64,000 nt of DNA, from the NCBI GenBank assembly GCA_019925095.2, contig CM034412.1, forward strand, positions 1,178,001 through 1,242,000, in the 5' to 3' direction. A model generated the notes under the pieces. The model was given only the letters and a program-made list of their open reading frames with translations, was not told the DNA's origin and ran no database searches. The stretch is from Dendrolimus kikuchii (lineage: Eukaryota > Arthropoda > Insecta > Lepidoptera > Lasiocampidae). This document shows, piece after piece, positions 62,501-64,000 of the stretch; positions within the stretch are counted from its first letter, which is position 1, and every line of letters starts with the position of its first letter. A program made the translations under genes and the position numbers.

Positions 62501-63693
62501 TTACAATATAGACAATGATATAGGCATGAGTTATATTTTTTATTTAAATCAAAAAATTTAAATGAATTTTTTGTGTGTGTTCAAGTGGATTCGAGGATGG
62601 CTTAGATTCACAATTGGACCCGGTAGGTGGCGCTGCAATCGGGTTCTAAATTTTATTTCATCAGGGCAGAACAACGTCTGCCGGGACAGCTAGTTTATCT
62701 ATATATTAATATCATAATTTACTAATTAAACAATTTTAAAACTAGATTCACTTATTATTCGGGTCGTTTTAATTTTACACGTTTACACTGAAAATCAGCG
62801 TTGTGTCGGATATAATTCCGGCACAGCGATATGCCGAGTGCAAATTTTGTTTGCTGAAAATGCGGCGTACAAATTCATAAAAGTACGTCGCTATTTCGTC
62901 AAATATTTTTTTATGTCAGAAATCAGAAATCATTTAATCATAACAAAGTTACACGTCAATTCCTAGATCAATTAAATCCACAGGTCATTAATAAAATTAA
63001 AAATTATGTCATACTAGAGTTTACCCCGCGGCTGCGCCGCGGGTAAACCTCTAGTGCGTATCTCTTGTTTAAAAAGCAAGTGGTACACAGGTTACATTGT
63101 ATTAAATTTGTATGTATTTGCCCCCGAAAGATTCACTTAATTTTATATCGCAAACTATACCACCCCCGTCTATATGTAAACTACATAAATGACAAAACTT
63201 GACAAAAATGACAAAATAGATAACGTGGACCGGGTGGACCGGGTGGACCGGGTGGACCGGGTGGACCGAGTGCCGTGTTTTAAATAAACCGACGGATGGT
63301 GGTCAAAACCTATCCTAGTTTCCGGGATAAACTTTGCATAAATCTATCCCAAAATGTATCCCATTATATATCATAATACTAGTTTTTTCCCGCGGCTCCA
63401 CTCGCGTTAATGTCAATTGTGTAGACCGAGCGGAGGACCGGCCGTTGCGAAGCCCACATCCTTCTGGTAACGTCCTCCCGGGCTCGTGGTTAGAGCGTAA
63501 ACTGCTGGAAACACGCGTACTGGACACTACTTACTTCTCTTCAACAGATCCAATTTGCGGCATATTGGATATCGCCGTATATCCCTTCTCGTGACCGATG
63601 GTGATTGTGTAAGTCGCCTTGTAGATGGGTTCATCGAAGCAAGGGAAGGCCTGCCTGGCATGAGTGGCTTCGAACTGTGTCGTAAGGAGGTAC
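29176..63693 (-). CDS. APN: Aminopeptidase N (M1 zinc metalloprotease), 15 exons, 5' partial
   Basis: Removes N-terminal residues from peptides; in lepidopteran midgut, APNs are brush-border digestive enzymes and known Cry-toxin binding proteins. Fifteen exons join in one frame with GT-AG introns (783 residues to the stop). Numbering from the first full codon, it has GAMENWG at 162-168, HELAH at 198-202 with His198 and His202 as zinc ligands and Glu199 catalytic, the third ligand Glu221 in LNEGFA, the transition-state Tyr284 in [10 protein letters not shown], and the C-terminal helical ERAP1-type domain with [10 protein letters not shown] from about 445. Compared with ~950-1000-residue family members, the signal peptide and most of the N-terminal domain are missing because they lie beyond the window. 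The C-terminus ends LREFTA-stop without the hydrophobic GPI-anchor tail usual in midgut APNs, so this may be a soluble paralogue or have an unseen alternative last exon. Introns are loaded with transposons and tandem arrays. Confidence 0.95.
29476..30118 (-). pseudogene. RTE-A LINE 3' part
   Basis: The minus frame (about 194 codons) runs [59 protein letters not shown] and [19 protein letters not shown] to YPARELA. This is the thumb/C-terminal region of an RTE-like reverse transcriptase. Two internal deletions are seen against the 8 kb copy (after SRVN and after VRKG), both in frame. It lies 150 bp upstream of the last APN exon, in the last intron, with an (ACAT)n border. Confidence 0.85.
30474..30826 (-). 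pseudogene. RTE-A LINE 3' part, shorter copy
   Basis: Same family and strand as 29476. The frame runs [17 protein letters not shown] to YPARELA, then an (ATGT)n tail. It is 5' truncated in a T-rich stretch. Confidence 0.85.
31388..31469 (-). CDS. APN gene 1, visible exon 14
   Basis: An 82-bp exon encoding [27 protein letters not shown]. Acceptor TTTCTTTCAG; donor GTAATT. It starts with the third base of Arg707 and ends in phase 0. Confidence 0.92.
31690..31815. repeat. Repeat that is the empty site for the LTR at 34862
   Basis: Shares 'AGTTTAGTATTAAAACTAGA' and 'AATGTCACACACAA' with the sequences immediately left and right of the solo LTR at 34862-35508, but here they are contiguous. Confidence 0.75.
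31960..32490 (+). pseudogene. RTE-like LINE RT C-terminal copy, several stops
   Basis: The + strand reads [38 protein letters not shown] and [20 protein letters not shown]. This is the C-terminal RTE polyprotein region and the best in-window parent of the 52-bp unit (32065-32105). It carries several in-frame stops and frame breaks, so it is inactive. Confidence 0.8.
33102..33245 (-). CDS. APN gene 1, visible exon 13
   Basis: A 144-bp exon encoding [20 protein letters not shown], then [20 protein letters not shown] and RIEDLYL. Acceptor CCTTCACAG; donor GTATGT. It joins a split Gln codon upstream and a split Arg codon downstream. Confidence 0.93.
33300..33470 (-). repeat. Retroposon family A copy, truncated
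   Basis: Antisense 3' half, starting at the 'AGCTCAGCAGACAGGCAG' end. It ends where a reversed SINE S1 begins. Confidence 0.8.
33473..33598 (-). mobile_element. SINE S1 copy, 3' truncated
   Basis: The reverse complement contains the S1 head 'CCTCTGTGGTTGAGCGGGC' and 'GCCGGC-TACCTCACTG' but its B box is degraded. Confidence 0.65.
33618..34432 (-). mobile_element. MITE family X with an internal tandem duplication
   Basis: Starts TTTTTCAACACACTTGCTC. A ~308-bp unit is repeated (33618 and 33926), each with a perfect 22-bp palindrome (33709-33730, 34020-34041) built from TATAACTCACT and its complement. The right part, 'CGGCTCTCTTAAGACCCTCG' to 'ACTAGTACCATAATGTA', is shared with 37207-37708. Confidence 0.75.
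34862..35508. mobile_element. Solo LTR 1
   Basis: A 647-bp block beginning TGTAGG and ending CCGACA, with 4-bp duplication CATT at 34858-34861 and 35509-35512. An AATAAA lies at 35428-35433. No internal retrotransposon ORF is adjacent, so it looks like a solo LTR. The flanking host repeat occurs uninterrupted at 31690-31815. Confidence 0.85.
35685..35852 (-). CDS. APN gene 1, visible exon 12
   Basis: A 168-bp exon encoding [40 protein letters not shown] and [15 protein letters not shown]. The 'R.IVYC...G....W.F....' pattern is standard for the M1 C-terminal domain, and the Cys residues match the conserved disulphide positions. Acceptor GAATTCAG; donor GTGAGT. Confidence 0.94.
36241..36556 (-). 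repeat. Retroposon family A copy
   Basis: Nearly full-length, antisense in the text and therefore sense to the APN gene. Located in the intron between exons 11 and 12. Confidence 0.9.
37207..37708 (+). mobile_element. MITE family X, inserted in Penelope
   Basis: Begins CATTATGGTACTAGTGTG and ends CAAGTGTGTTGAAAAA. It has the 22-bp palindrome at 37594-37615. The empty site is visible in the Penelope copy at 18185-18215. Confidence 0.8.
37871..38245 (-). mobile_element. Helitron, inserted in Penelope tail
   Basis: On the minus strand it begins TCTTATACTAATATATAAAG and ends GGGCAAAAGCTAG followed by T, with a GC-rich stem before CTAG. Penelope 2 has the uninterrupted ATTATGTATACAAGTCGCG at 23066, showing insertion exactly between A and T. 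It carries two ~120-bp internal repeats. No Rep/helicase, so non-autonomous. Confidence 0.88.
38286..38870. other. Intronic sequence, unassigned repeat
   Basis: No exon is visible. 38390-38830 ends in an A-rich 'AATAAAATAAAAAAC' and may be an A-tailed retroposon, but no second copy was found in the window. Confidence 0.35.
38876..38985 (-). CDS. APN gene 1, visible exon 11
   Basis: A 110-bp exon encoding [46 protein letters not shown] holds the two Cys that form the conserved C-terminal disulphide in APNs. Acceptor CAACAG, donor GTGAGT; ends with CC of a split Pro. Confidence 0.94.
39035..39644 (+). mobile_element. Helitron with 124-bp internal tandem repeat
   Basis: Starts near TATACTAATATATAAAGC and ends 'GTCGCGGGCAGAAG-CTAG' followed by T. 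Landmarks AACT(A/G)CTGGTCTGATTTG at 39081, 39205, 39329 and 39453 are exactly 124 bp apart, giving four tandem units inside a Helitron. Confidence 0.85.
39721..40005 (-). repeat. Retroposon family A copy
   Basis: Diverged, antisense in the text, with a small internal deletion around 39830-39860. Confidence 0.85.
40086..40577 (+). mobile_element. Solo LTR 2 with TATA box
   Basis: A 492-bp block with inverted ends TGTTAC...GTAACA and 4-bp duplication GTAT at 40082-40085 and 40578-40581. GAGTATAAAAGGG near 40333 looks like a core promoter and AATAAA at about 40516 a polyadenylation signal. Their order gives the + strand orientation. No internal region remains. Confidence 0.88.
40880..41165 (-). 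repeat. Retroposon family A copy
   Basis: Antisense in the text, with a ~25-bp deletion near 41082. It lies only 75 bp from APN exon 10. Confidence 0.9.
41241..41448 (-). CDS. APN gene 1, visible exon 10
   Basis: A 208-bp exon encoding [40 protein letters not shown] and [11 protein letters not shown]...VHMQ. The acceptor chosen ends GAG before TTACC (41449-41450); the nearer TTAG four bases upstream would shift the frame. Donor GTAATA; phase 0 downstream. Confidence 0.92.
41449..41985. other. Intron 9-10, 3' part: no recognised feature
   Basis: AT-rich, no repeat recognised. The ORF at 41681-41902 has no recognisable domain. Confidence 0.3.
42058..42492 (+). pseudogene. RTE-A LINE 3' part with 13-bp target duplication
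   Basis: The frame runs [18 protein letters not shown] (partly frameshifted), [39 protein letters not shown] to YPARELA, then (ATGT)n. The direct repeat ATAATTACAACAA flanks it (42045-42057, 42493-42505). An internal deletion removes the WFGH segment. Confidence 0.92.
42591..42867. mobile_element. Family M MITE with TTA duplication
   Basis: Ends GGCCTTACTTATAAT and TTATAAGTAAAGGCCCC. TTA lies on both sides (42588-42590, 42868-42870), with the unoccupied sequence AACAACTTATGTCTAGG at 48687. The 3-bp TTA target identifies PIF/Harbinger. Confidence 0.9.
43100..43405 (+). repeat. Retroposon family A copy
   Basis: Sense in the text (antisense to the gene), full length with an A-tail and an (AC)n stretch after it. 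ACATTCACAGAATA flanks it at 43085-43098 and 43425-43438, a likely 14-bp target duplication. Confidence 0.92.
43439..43610 (+). pseudogene. LINE RT C-terminal fragment, interrupted by family B
   Basis: Frames with small shifts encode [20 protein letters not shown] and [20 protein letters not shown], an RTE-like C-terminus. It is cut at 43610 by the family B insertion. Confidence 0.65.
43611..44126 (-). mobile_element. Retroposon family B, complete copy
   Basis: A 516-bp insertion with an antisense A-tail at the left (T-run). It is flanked by GAGGCGACTTCC (43599-43610) and GAGGCAACTTCC (44127-44138), a 12-bp target duplication with one difference. Contains the ~72-bp module shared with Penelope 3' sequence (43905-43977). 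Confidence 0.88.
44261..46012. repeat. Four tandem copies of a 438-bp unit
   Basis: Units begin at 44261, 44699, 45137 and 45575. By eye only two positions vary: a CCAG/CTAG difference in unit 1 and TTGC/TTAC in unit 3. Each unit ends with a degenerate ~30-bp internal repeat ('ACTCTCGCATCAGAATAG'). Very recent, or an assembly artefact. Confidence 0.95.
46053..46270 (+). mobile_element. tRNA-derived SINE S1, full copy
   Basis: The head has an A-box-like TGGTTGAGCGGGC and a B box GGTTCGATTCC. The body 'GGGTGTCTGGGATCGGCCCC' to 'GTGTGTGTTTGTCTGCC' is followed by an A-tail. AGTATT on both sides is a possible short target duplication. Confidence 0.88.
46443..46605 (-). CDS. APN gene 1, visible exon 9
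   Basis: A 163-bp exon encoding [40 protein letters not shown] and [20 protein letters not shown] is the hallmark of the M1 C-terminal domain. Acceptor CATCCTAAG, donor GTAAGC; split Ala upstream, split Asp downstream. Confidence 0.94.
46745..47070 (+). pseudogene. RTE-A LINE 3' part
   Basis: The + frame runs [20 protein letters not shown] to YPARELA, then (TATG)n. 5' truncated. Flank ATAATTAAA on each side may be the target duplication. Confidence 0.88.
47233..47592. repeat. TG-rich microsatellite, ~360 bp
   Basis: Long imperfect (TG)n with TC, TA, CG and TTTG interruptions, including (TTTGTGTGTGTG)n sub-blocks and a GCGCGCGCG run. ORFs here on both strands are low-complexity. Confidence 0.97.
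47593..48117. other. Intronic sequence without recognised features
   Basis: No exon or repeat recognised. Confidence 0.3.
48118..48347 (+). mobile_element. Helitron, complete 230-bp non-autonomous copy
   Basis: Starts A|TCTTATACTAATATATAAAG and ends GTCGCGAGCGCAACTAG|T. CGCGGACGACGTCGCG before the CTAG forms the terminal hairpin. It has the three Helitron hallmarks: TC start, hairpin, CTRR end between A and T. Confidence 0.9.
48540..48760 (+). repeat. Dispersed repeat E, uninterrupted copy
   Basis: Provides the empty sites for the RTE-A LINE at 42058 and the MITE at 42591. Confidence 0.8.
48761..49887. other. Intron sequence between exons 8 and 9
   Basis: AT-rich. 49640-49765 ('TTCTGACATCTACGGGTA', 'AGCCTGCACAGCGCAGGAT') recurs at 42985-43080, so repeat E or an associated LINE extends there. 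No exon. Confidence 0.45.
49888..50089 (-). CDS. APN gene 1, visible exon 8
   Basis: A 202-bp exon encoding [40 protein letters not shown] and [14 protein letters not shown]...DMT. W.VPL is the start of the Ig-like/C-terminal segment in M1 enzymes. Acceptor GATTCACAG; donor GTTAGT; ends with G of a split Ala. Confidence 0.94.
50108..50415 (-). repeat. Retroposon family A copy next to exon 8
   Basis: Full length, antisense in the text and sense to the gene. Its A-tail end starts 19 bp from the exon 8 acceptor, so the acceptor's upstream region now consists of this element. Confidence 0.92.
50575..50835 (+). repeat. Dispersed repeat family F
   Basis: Shares the block from 'CGGTTTCCGATTGAGCTG' to 'GGATCTCAAAAGCTTGTAT' with 57860-58135 reversed. 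About 25 bp around 50683 is deleted relative to the 14449 copy. Confidence 0.8.
51185..51383 (-). CDS. APN gene 1, visible exon 7
   Basis: A 199-bp exon encoding [40 protein letters not shown] and [14 protein letters not shown]...VTQ. MDTWTTQ.GYP is a signature of M1 aminopeptidases. Acceptor TTTTGCAG; donor GTAAGG; NVT is a potential glycosylation site. Confidence 0.95.
51405..51577 (-). repeat. Retroposon family A copy, truncated, next to exon 7
   Basis: 3' half, sense to the gene, starting about 20 bp upstream of the exon 7 acceptor, the same arrangement as at exon 8. Confidence 0.85.
51578..52159. other. Intronic sequence without recognised features
   Basis: Contains a CGCCATCTATTGG motif (51828) and T/C-rich runs. 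No exon. Confidence 0.3.
52160..52378 (-). mobile_element. Helitron, 5' end degraded
   Basis: On the minus strand it ends CGCGGGCAGAAGCTAG followed by T. The body is that of the 48118 copy. The TC start is not intact. Confidence 0.8.
52833..52966 (-). CDS. APN gene 1, visible exon 6
   Basis: A 134-bp exon encoding [20 protein letters not shown] and [24 protein letters not shown]. The Tyr of [10 protein letters not shown] is the conserved transition-state-stabilising residue. Acceptor GCCTTAG; donor GTAAGT; ends AA of a split Lys. Confidence 0.95.
53215..53282. repeat. 68-bp block shared with 261-328
   Basis: Immediately left of the 104-bp array. See the entry at 261. Confidence 0.7.
53300..54106. 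repeat. 104-bp tandem array, 8 units
   Basis: Unit starts (TGTGGTTCTCC) lie at 53300, 53404, 53508, 53612, 53691, 53795, 53899 and 54003: 104 bp apart except one unit shortened to 79 bp. Each full unit contains an inverted repeat CTGTAATGGT ... ACCATTACAG around a 12-base loop. It lies in the intron between exons 5 and 6. Short minus ORFs are an array by-product. Confidence 0.95.
54107..54488. other. Intronic sequence beyond the 104-bp array
   Basis: The first part resembles the array's parent sequence. The rest is unrecognised. Confidence 0.35.
54489..54698 (-). CDS. APN gene 1, visible exon 5 (zinc site)
   Basis: A 210-bp exon encoding [40 protein letters not shown] and [15 protein letters not shown]...SSHP. 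It contains the complete HEXXH-(18)-E motif, so the active site is intact. Acceptor TTTACAG; donor GTAAGT; phase 0 at both ends. Confidence 0.98.
55022..55578 (-). mobile_element. Short PIF/Harbinger element with transposase remnant
   Basis: A 557-bp element flanked by TAA at 55019-55021 and 55579-55581. Imperfect ~28-bp TIRs share TCCAGAA and GCGAATTCGCC. The minus ORF 55456-55070 (128 codons) encodes [20 protein letters not shown] and [20 protein letters not shown], resembling the N-terminal region of Harbinger transposases (VHP..., FF.Y.RMS...FD.LL). The DDE domain is absent: the ORF passes from 'STRDINIES' straight into the other TIR. It is an internally deleted derivative. Confidence 0.88.
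55586..55800 (+). mobile_element. SINE S2 head
   Basis: tRNA-like head GCGCGGGTTCGATTCCCGGC, then the S2 body up to 'CCACCTTGGACAAGC'. The tail is absent here; a matching S2 tail is at 57035-57118. Confidence 0.8.
55805..56096 (-). repeat. Retroposon family A copy
   Basis: Antisense in the text, sense to the gene, with a ~20-bp deletion near 55846. Confidence 0.9.
56216..57055. repeat. 40-bp minisatellite, 21 copies, grown from SINE S2
   Basis: The unit AACTGATGTGTCAAACCTGC continues CAAGCCACTTTAGACAAGCG. First and last starts (56216, 57016) are exactly 20 x 40 bp apart. The only variants seen are ACCG/ACTG/ACTA, ATG/ATT/CTG and AAG/AGG. The unit equals an internal S2 segment ('AACCGATGTGTC...GGACAAGCG'), and the last unit runs directly into the S2 tail. 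Confidence 0.96.
57035..57118 (+). mobile_element. SINE S2 tail
   Basis: Reads 'GACGCCTTGGACAAGCGTGG' to 'CAGCAGTGGCACATTTAT', as at 24880-24962. A reversed fragment of the same tail follows at 57128-57200. Confidence 0.8.
57230..57345 (-). mobile_element. Penelope pLTR fragment
   Basis: Reversed 'GAAAAGTGGCCGAAACGCC' and the 'GTCTTCCGTGAACACGG' box, more diverged than the palindromic copies. No second arm. Confidence 0.75.
57860..58135 (-). repeat. Dispersed repeat family F
   Basis: The most complete copy, from 'AAGCTTTTGAGATCCTG' to the 'TCGGAAACCGGGAAGT' border. Its right end lies 42 bp from APN exon 4. Confidence 0.8.
58177..58389 (-). CDS. APN gene 1, visible exon 4 (GAMENWG)
   Basis: A 213-bp exon encoding [40 protein letters not shown] and [27 protein letters not shown] is the exopeptidase motif whose Glu binds the substrate N-terminus. 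Acceptor TGTTTCAG; donor GTAAGT; phase 0 at both ends. Confidence 0.98.
58960..59025 (+). mobile_element. RTE-A LINE 3' end, very short
   Basis: 'CTGTTGTTCGTGCCTACCCC' to 'GAAGTTATGTATGTATC'. Same boundary as other copies. Confidence 0.75.
59040..59256. repeat. 'Conserved GC box' repeat (CCCGCGGGATTCC)
   Basis: Degraded repeat with 'AAATTCCCGCGGGATTCCC', shared with 12840-13680 and 61999-62690. Helitron-related by its wording with 'CCCGCGACTTCGTC' at 62010, but its ends are not defined. Confidence 0.5.
59287..59497 (-). repeat. Retroposon family A copy, 3' truncated, joined to an RTE-A tail
   Basis: The family A body starts directly after a 25-bp RTE-A end ('ACATAACTTCACGCCAGTTG'), with no A-tail end of family A: a chimeric junction. 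Confidence 0.8.
59732..59894 (-). CDS. APN gene 1, visible exon 3
   Basis: A 163-bp exon encoding [40 protein letters not shown] and [26 protein letters not shown] is a strong M1 signature just before the catalytic domain. Acceptor TTTTGCAG; donor GTATTT. Confidence 0.96.
60125..60245 (+). mobile_element. Penelope pLTR fragment
   Basis: 'GAAAAGTGGCCAAAACGTCGG' shortened by one mutation, then 'CCGCGCTTAAAATCGTTAAA' and the tail 'TTAAGTTTTCGCGACT' in altered order. Single, diverged. Confidence 0.7.
60416..60645 (+). mobile_element. tRNA-derived SINE S1
   Basis: Same A-box-like TGGTTGAGCGGGC and B box GGTTCGATTCC as at 46053. It carries ~30 bp after the tRNA head that the other copy lacks ('CGGAAACGCATTTTTTCC'). 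Confidence 0.85.
60646..61079. other. Intronic AT-rich sequence
   Basis: No exon. 60945-61075 contains the reversed 'GGCGCGTTCC' / 'CACAACGCTC' repeat also seen at 9240-9400 and 31215-31350. Confidence 0.4.
61080..61127 (-). CDS. APN gene 1, visible exon 2 (48 bp)
   Basis: A very short exon encoding [15 protein letters not shown] between two split codons. Acceptor ATTTTCAG; donor GTAAGT. It fits phase on both sides. Being short, it is the least certain exon on its own, but removing it would break the frame (exon 1 ends in AA, exon 3 starts with C, giving another Asn join; see evidence of GT-AG borders). Confidence 0.85.
61193..61609 (+). mobile_element. MITE family X with a 27-bp direct repeat
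   Basis: MITE X (TTTTTCAACACACTTGTG to CAAGTGTGTTGAA; 22-bp palindrome at 61501-61522) is preceded by 'AGACGAGCGTGCATGACA', which equals RTE-A sequence. A 27-bp direct repeat at 61166-61192 and 61610-61636 brackets the whole unit. Confidence 0.8.
61710..61995 (+). repeat. Retroposon family A copy
   Basis: Sense in the text (antisense to the gene), 5' end truncated, with A-tail. 'TGCCCGCGACTTCGTCC' (a Helitron-type end) follows directly. Confidence 0.88.
61999..62690. repeat. GC-box / Helitron-related degraded repeat
   Basis: Contains 'CCCGCGACTTCGTCCACGC', two 'CCCGCGGGATT' boxes and 'AAATCCCGAACAAACAGAC'-type text shortened. No ORF. Confidence 0.55.
63014..63054. repeat. Near-perfect 41-bp palindrome with CTAG ends
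   Basis: CTAGAG-TTTACCCCGCGGC, a TGC loop, then GCCGCGGG-TAAACCTCTAG. One bulged base. It could form a ~18-bp stem, and the CTAG ends recall Helitron termini. Confidence 0.8.
63225..63274. repeat. 10-bp minisatellite (GTGGACCGGG)5
   Basis: Five contiguous units; the last reads GTGGACCGAG. Confidence 0.97.
63535..63693 (-). CDS. APN gene 1, visible exon 1 (first in window)
   Basis: A 159-bp exon encoding [40 protein letters not shown] and [25 protein letters not shown] is one of the best-conserved M1 stretches. Acceptor CCGCAG; donor GTAAGT. It starts with the third base of a split codon, so at least one more coding exon lies to the right of the window. Confidence 0.97.
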
Positions 63694-63794
63694 CTGCGGA
63701 TTAAGATTATCATTGTTTTAATAAGTTTGCTCGACTAACCATTTCCTGAGAAGAGGTTTAAATAAACAGACGGACGAACGTCTCTCTTATTTAT

Positions 63795-63870
63795 TTACGG
63801 TCTGGGTGTCTGTAATTGGCCCAAAGTAGTCCGTTGTTTATATTTTTTTAATGACAAATCGGTTCACTCT
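63795..63870 (+). repeat. SINE S1 tail fragment
   Basis: 'GGTCTGGGTGTCTGTAATTG' etc., nearly the same headless fragment as at 117-190. Confidence 0.55.
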
Positions 63871-63879
63871 TTGACTCAC

Positions 63880-63880
63880 T

Positions 63881-63917
<37 letters not shown>

Positions 63918-63935
63918 TATATATCGATATATATA
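63880..63935. repeat. TA microsatellite
   Basis: Imperfect (TA)n run. Confidence 0.9.
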
Positions 63936-63939
63936 CAAA

Positions 63940-63990
63940 CCTAGCCCGCAAGGGAACTAACACTAAGTCATGTATCTATGTATGTATACC
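63940..63990 (+). mobile_element. RTE-A LINE 3' end, very short
   Basis: 'CCCGCAAGGGAACTAACACT' then (TATG)n. Confidence 0.65.
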
Positions 63991-64000
63991 AAGAAATCAT

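Noticed and set aside
63535..63693. Met upstream of YLLTTQ as a start codon ([10 protein letters not shown]...)
   Set aside because: The codons before YLL are intronic: a CCGCAG acceptor lies directly before GTACCTC, and M1 enzymes need the N-terminal domain before this point.

Overview
This is eukaryotic, intron-rich, AT-rich DNA, most probably from a moth or butterfly (Lepidoptera). The inference rests on a split M1 aminopeptidase N gene of the type found in lepidopteran midgut APN clusters, and on a dense repeat load: tRNA-headed SINEs, RTE-like LINEs with TATG tails, Helitrons with CTAG ends, Penelope elements and PIF/Harbinger MITEs. No bacterial or viral gene organisation is visible.

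Host genes. The minus strand carries most of one aminopeptidase N gene. Fifteen exons between 63693 and 29176 join in one open frame with GT-AG introns and encode 783 residues up to the natural stop. The GAMENWG exopeptidase motif, HELAH zinc site, the third zinc ligand 18 residues later and the catalytic Tyr are all present. The first ~170-200 residues lie beyond the right edge. A single exon at 4455-4729 (minus) encodes the N-terminal beta domain of a second, downstream APN. Its splice phase matches the first visible exon of gene 1, so the window holds a head-to-tail APN tandem. The ~24 kb between them is mostly repeats.

Repeat landscape. 419-4353: a 52-bp minisatellite of about 75 units in strict register, inside an intron of the second APN gene and grown from a fragment of an RTE-like reverse transcriptase. 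4.8-17.7 kb: retroposon families, Harbinger MITEs, nested insertions, and a pair of 203-bp inverted repeats with no mismatch seen. 17.8-23.1 kb: two Penelope palindromes, the first with reverse transcriptase/GIY-YIG ORFs on both arms and an 11-bp target duplication. 29-63.7 kb (gene 1 introns): a third Penelope palindrome holding two nested insertions, two solo LTRs, Helitrons, a 4 x 438 bp tandem array, a long TG tract, an 8-copy 104-bp array, a 21-copy 40-bp array grown from a SINE, and a short PIF/Harbinger element with TIRs, TAA target duplication and a transposase remnant.

Nothing resembles an operon or defence system. The noteworthy material is structural: repeated fold-back Penelope insertions, minisatellites seeded inside transposons within APN introns, and several insertions whose empty sites are present elsewhere in the same window. 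All coordinates and junctions come from reading the sequence by eye. No alignment or database search was run.
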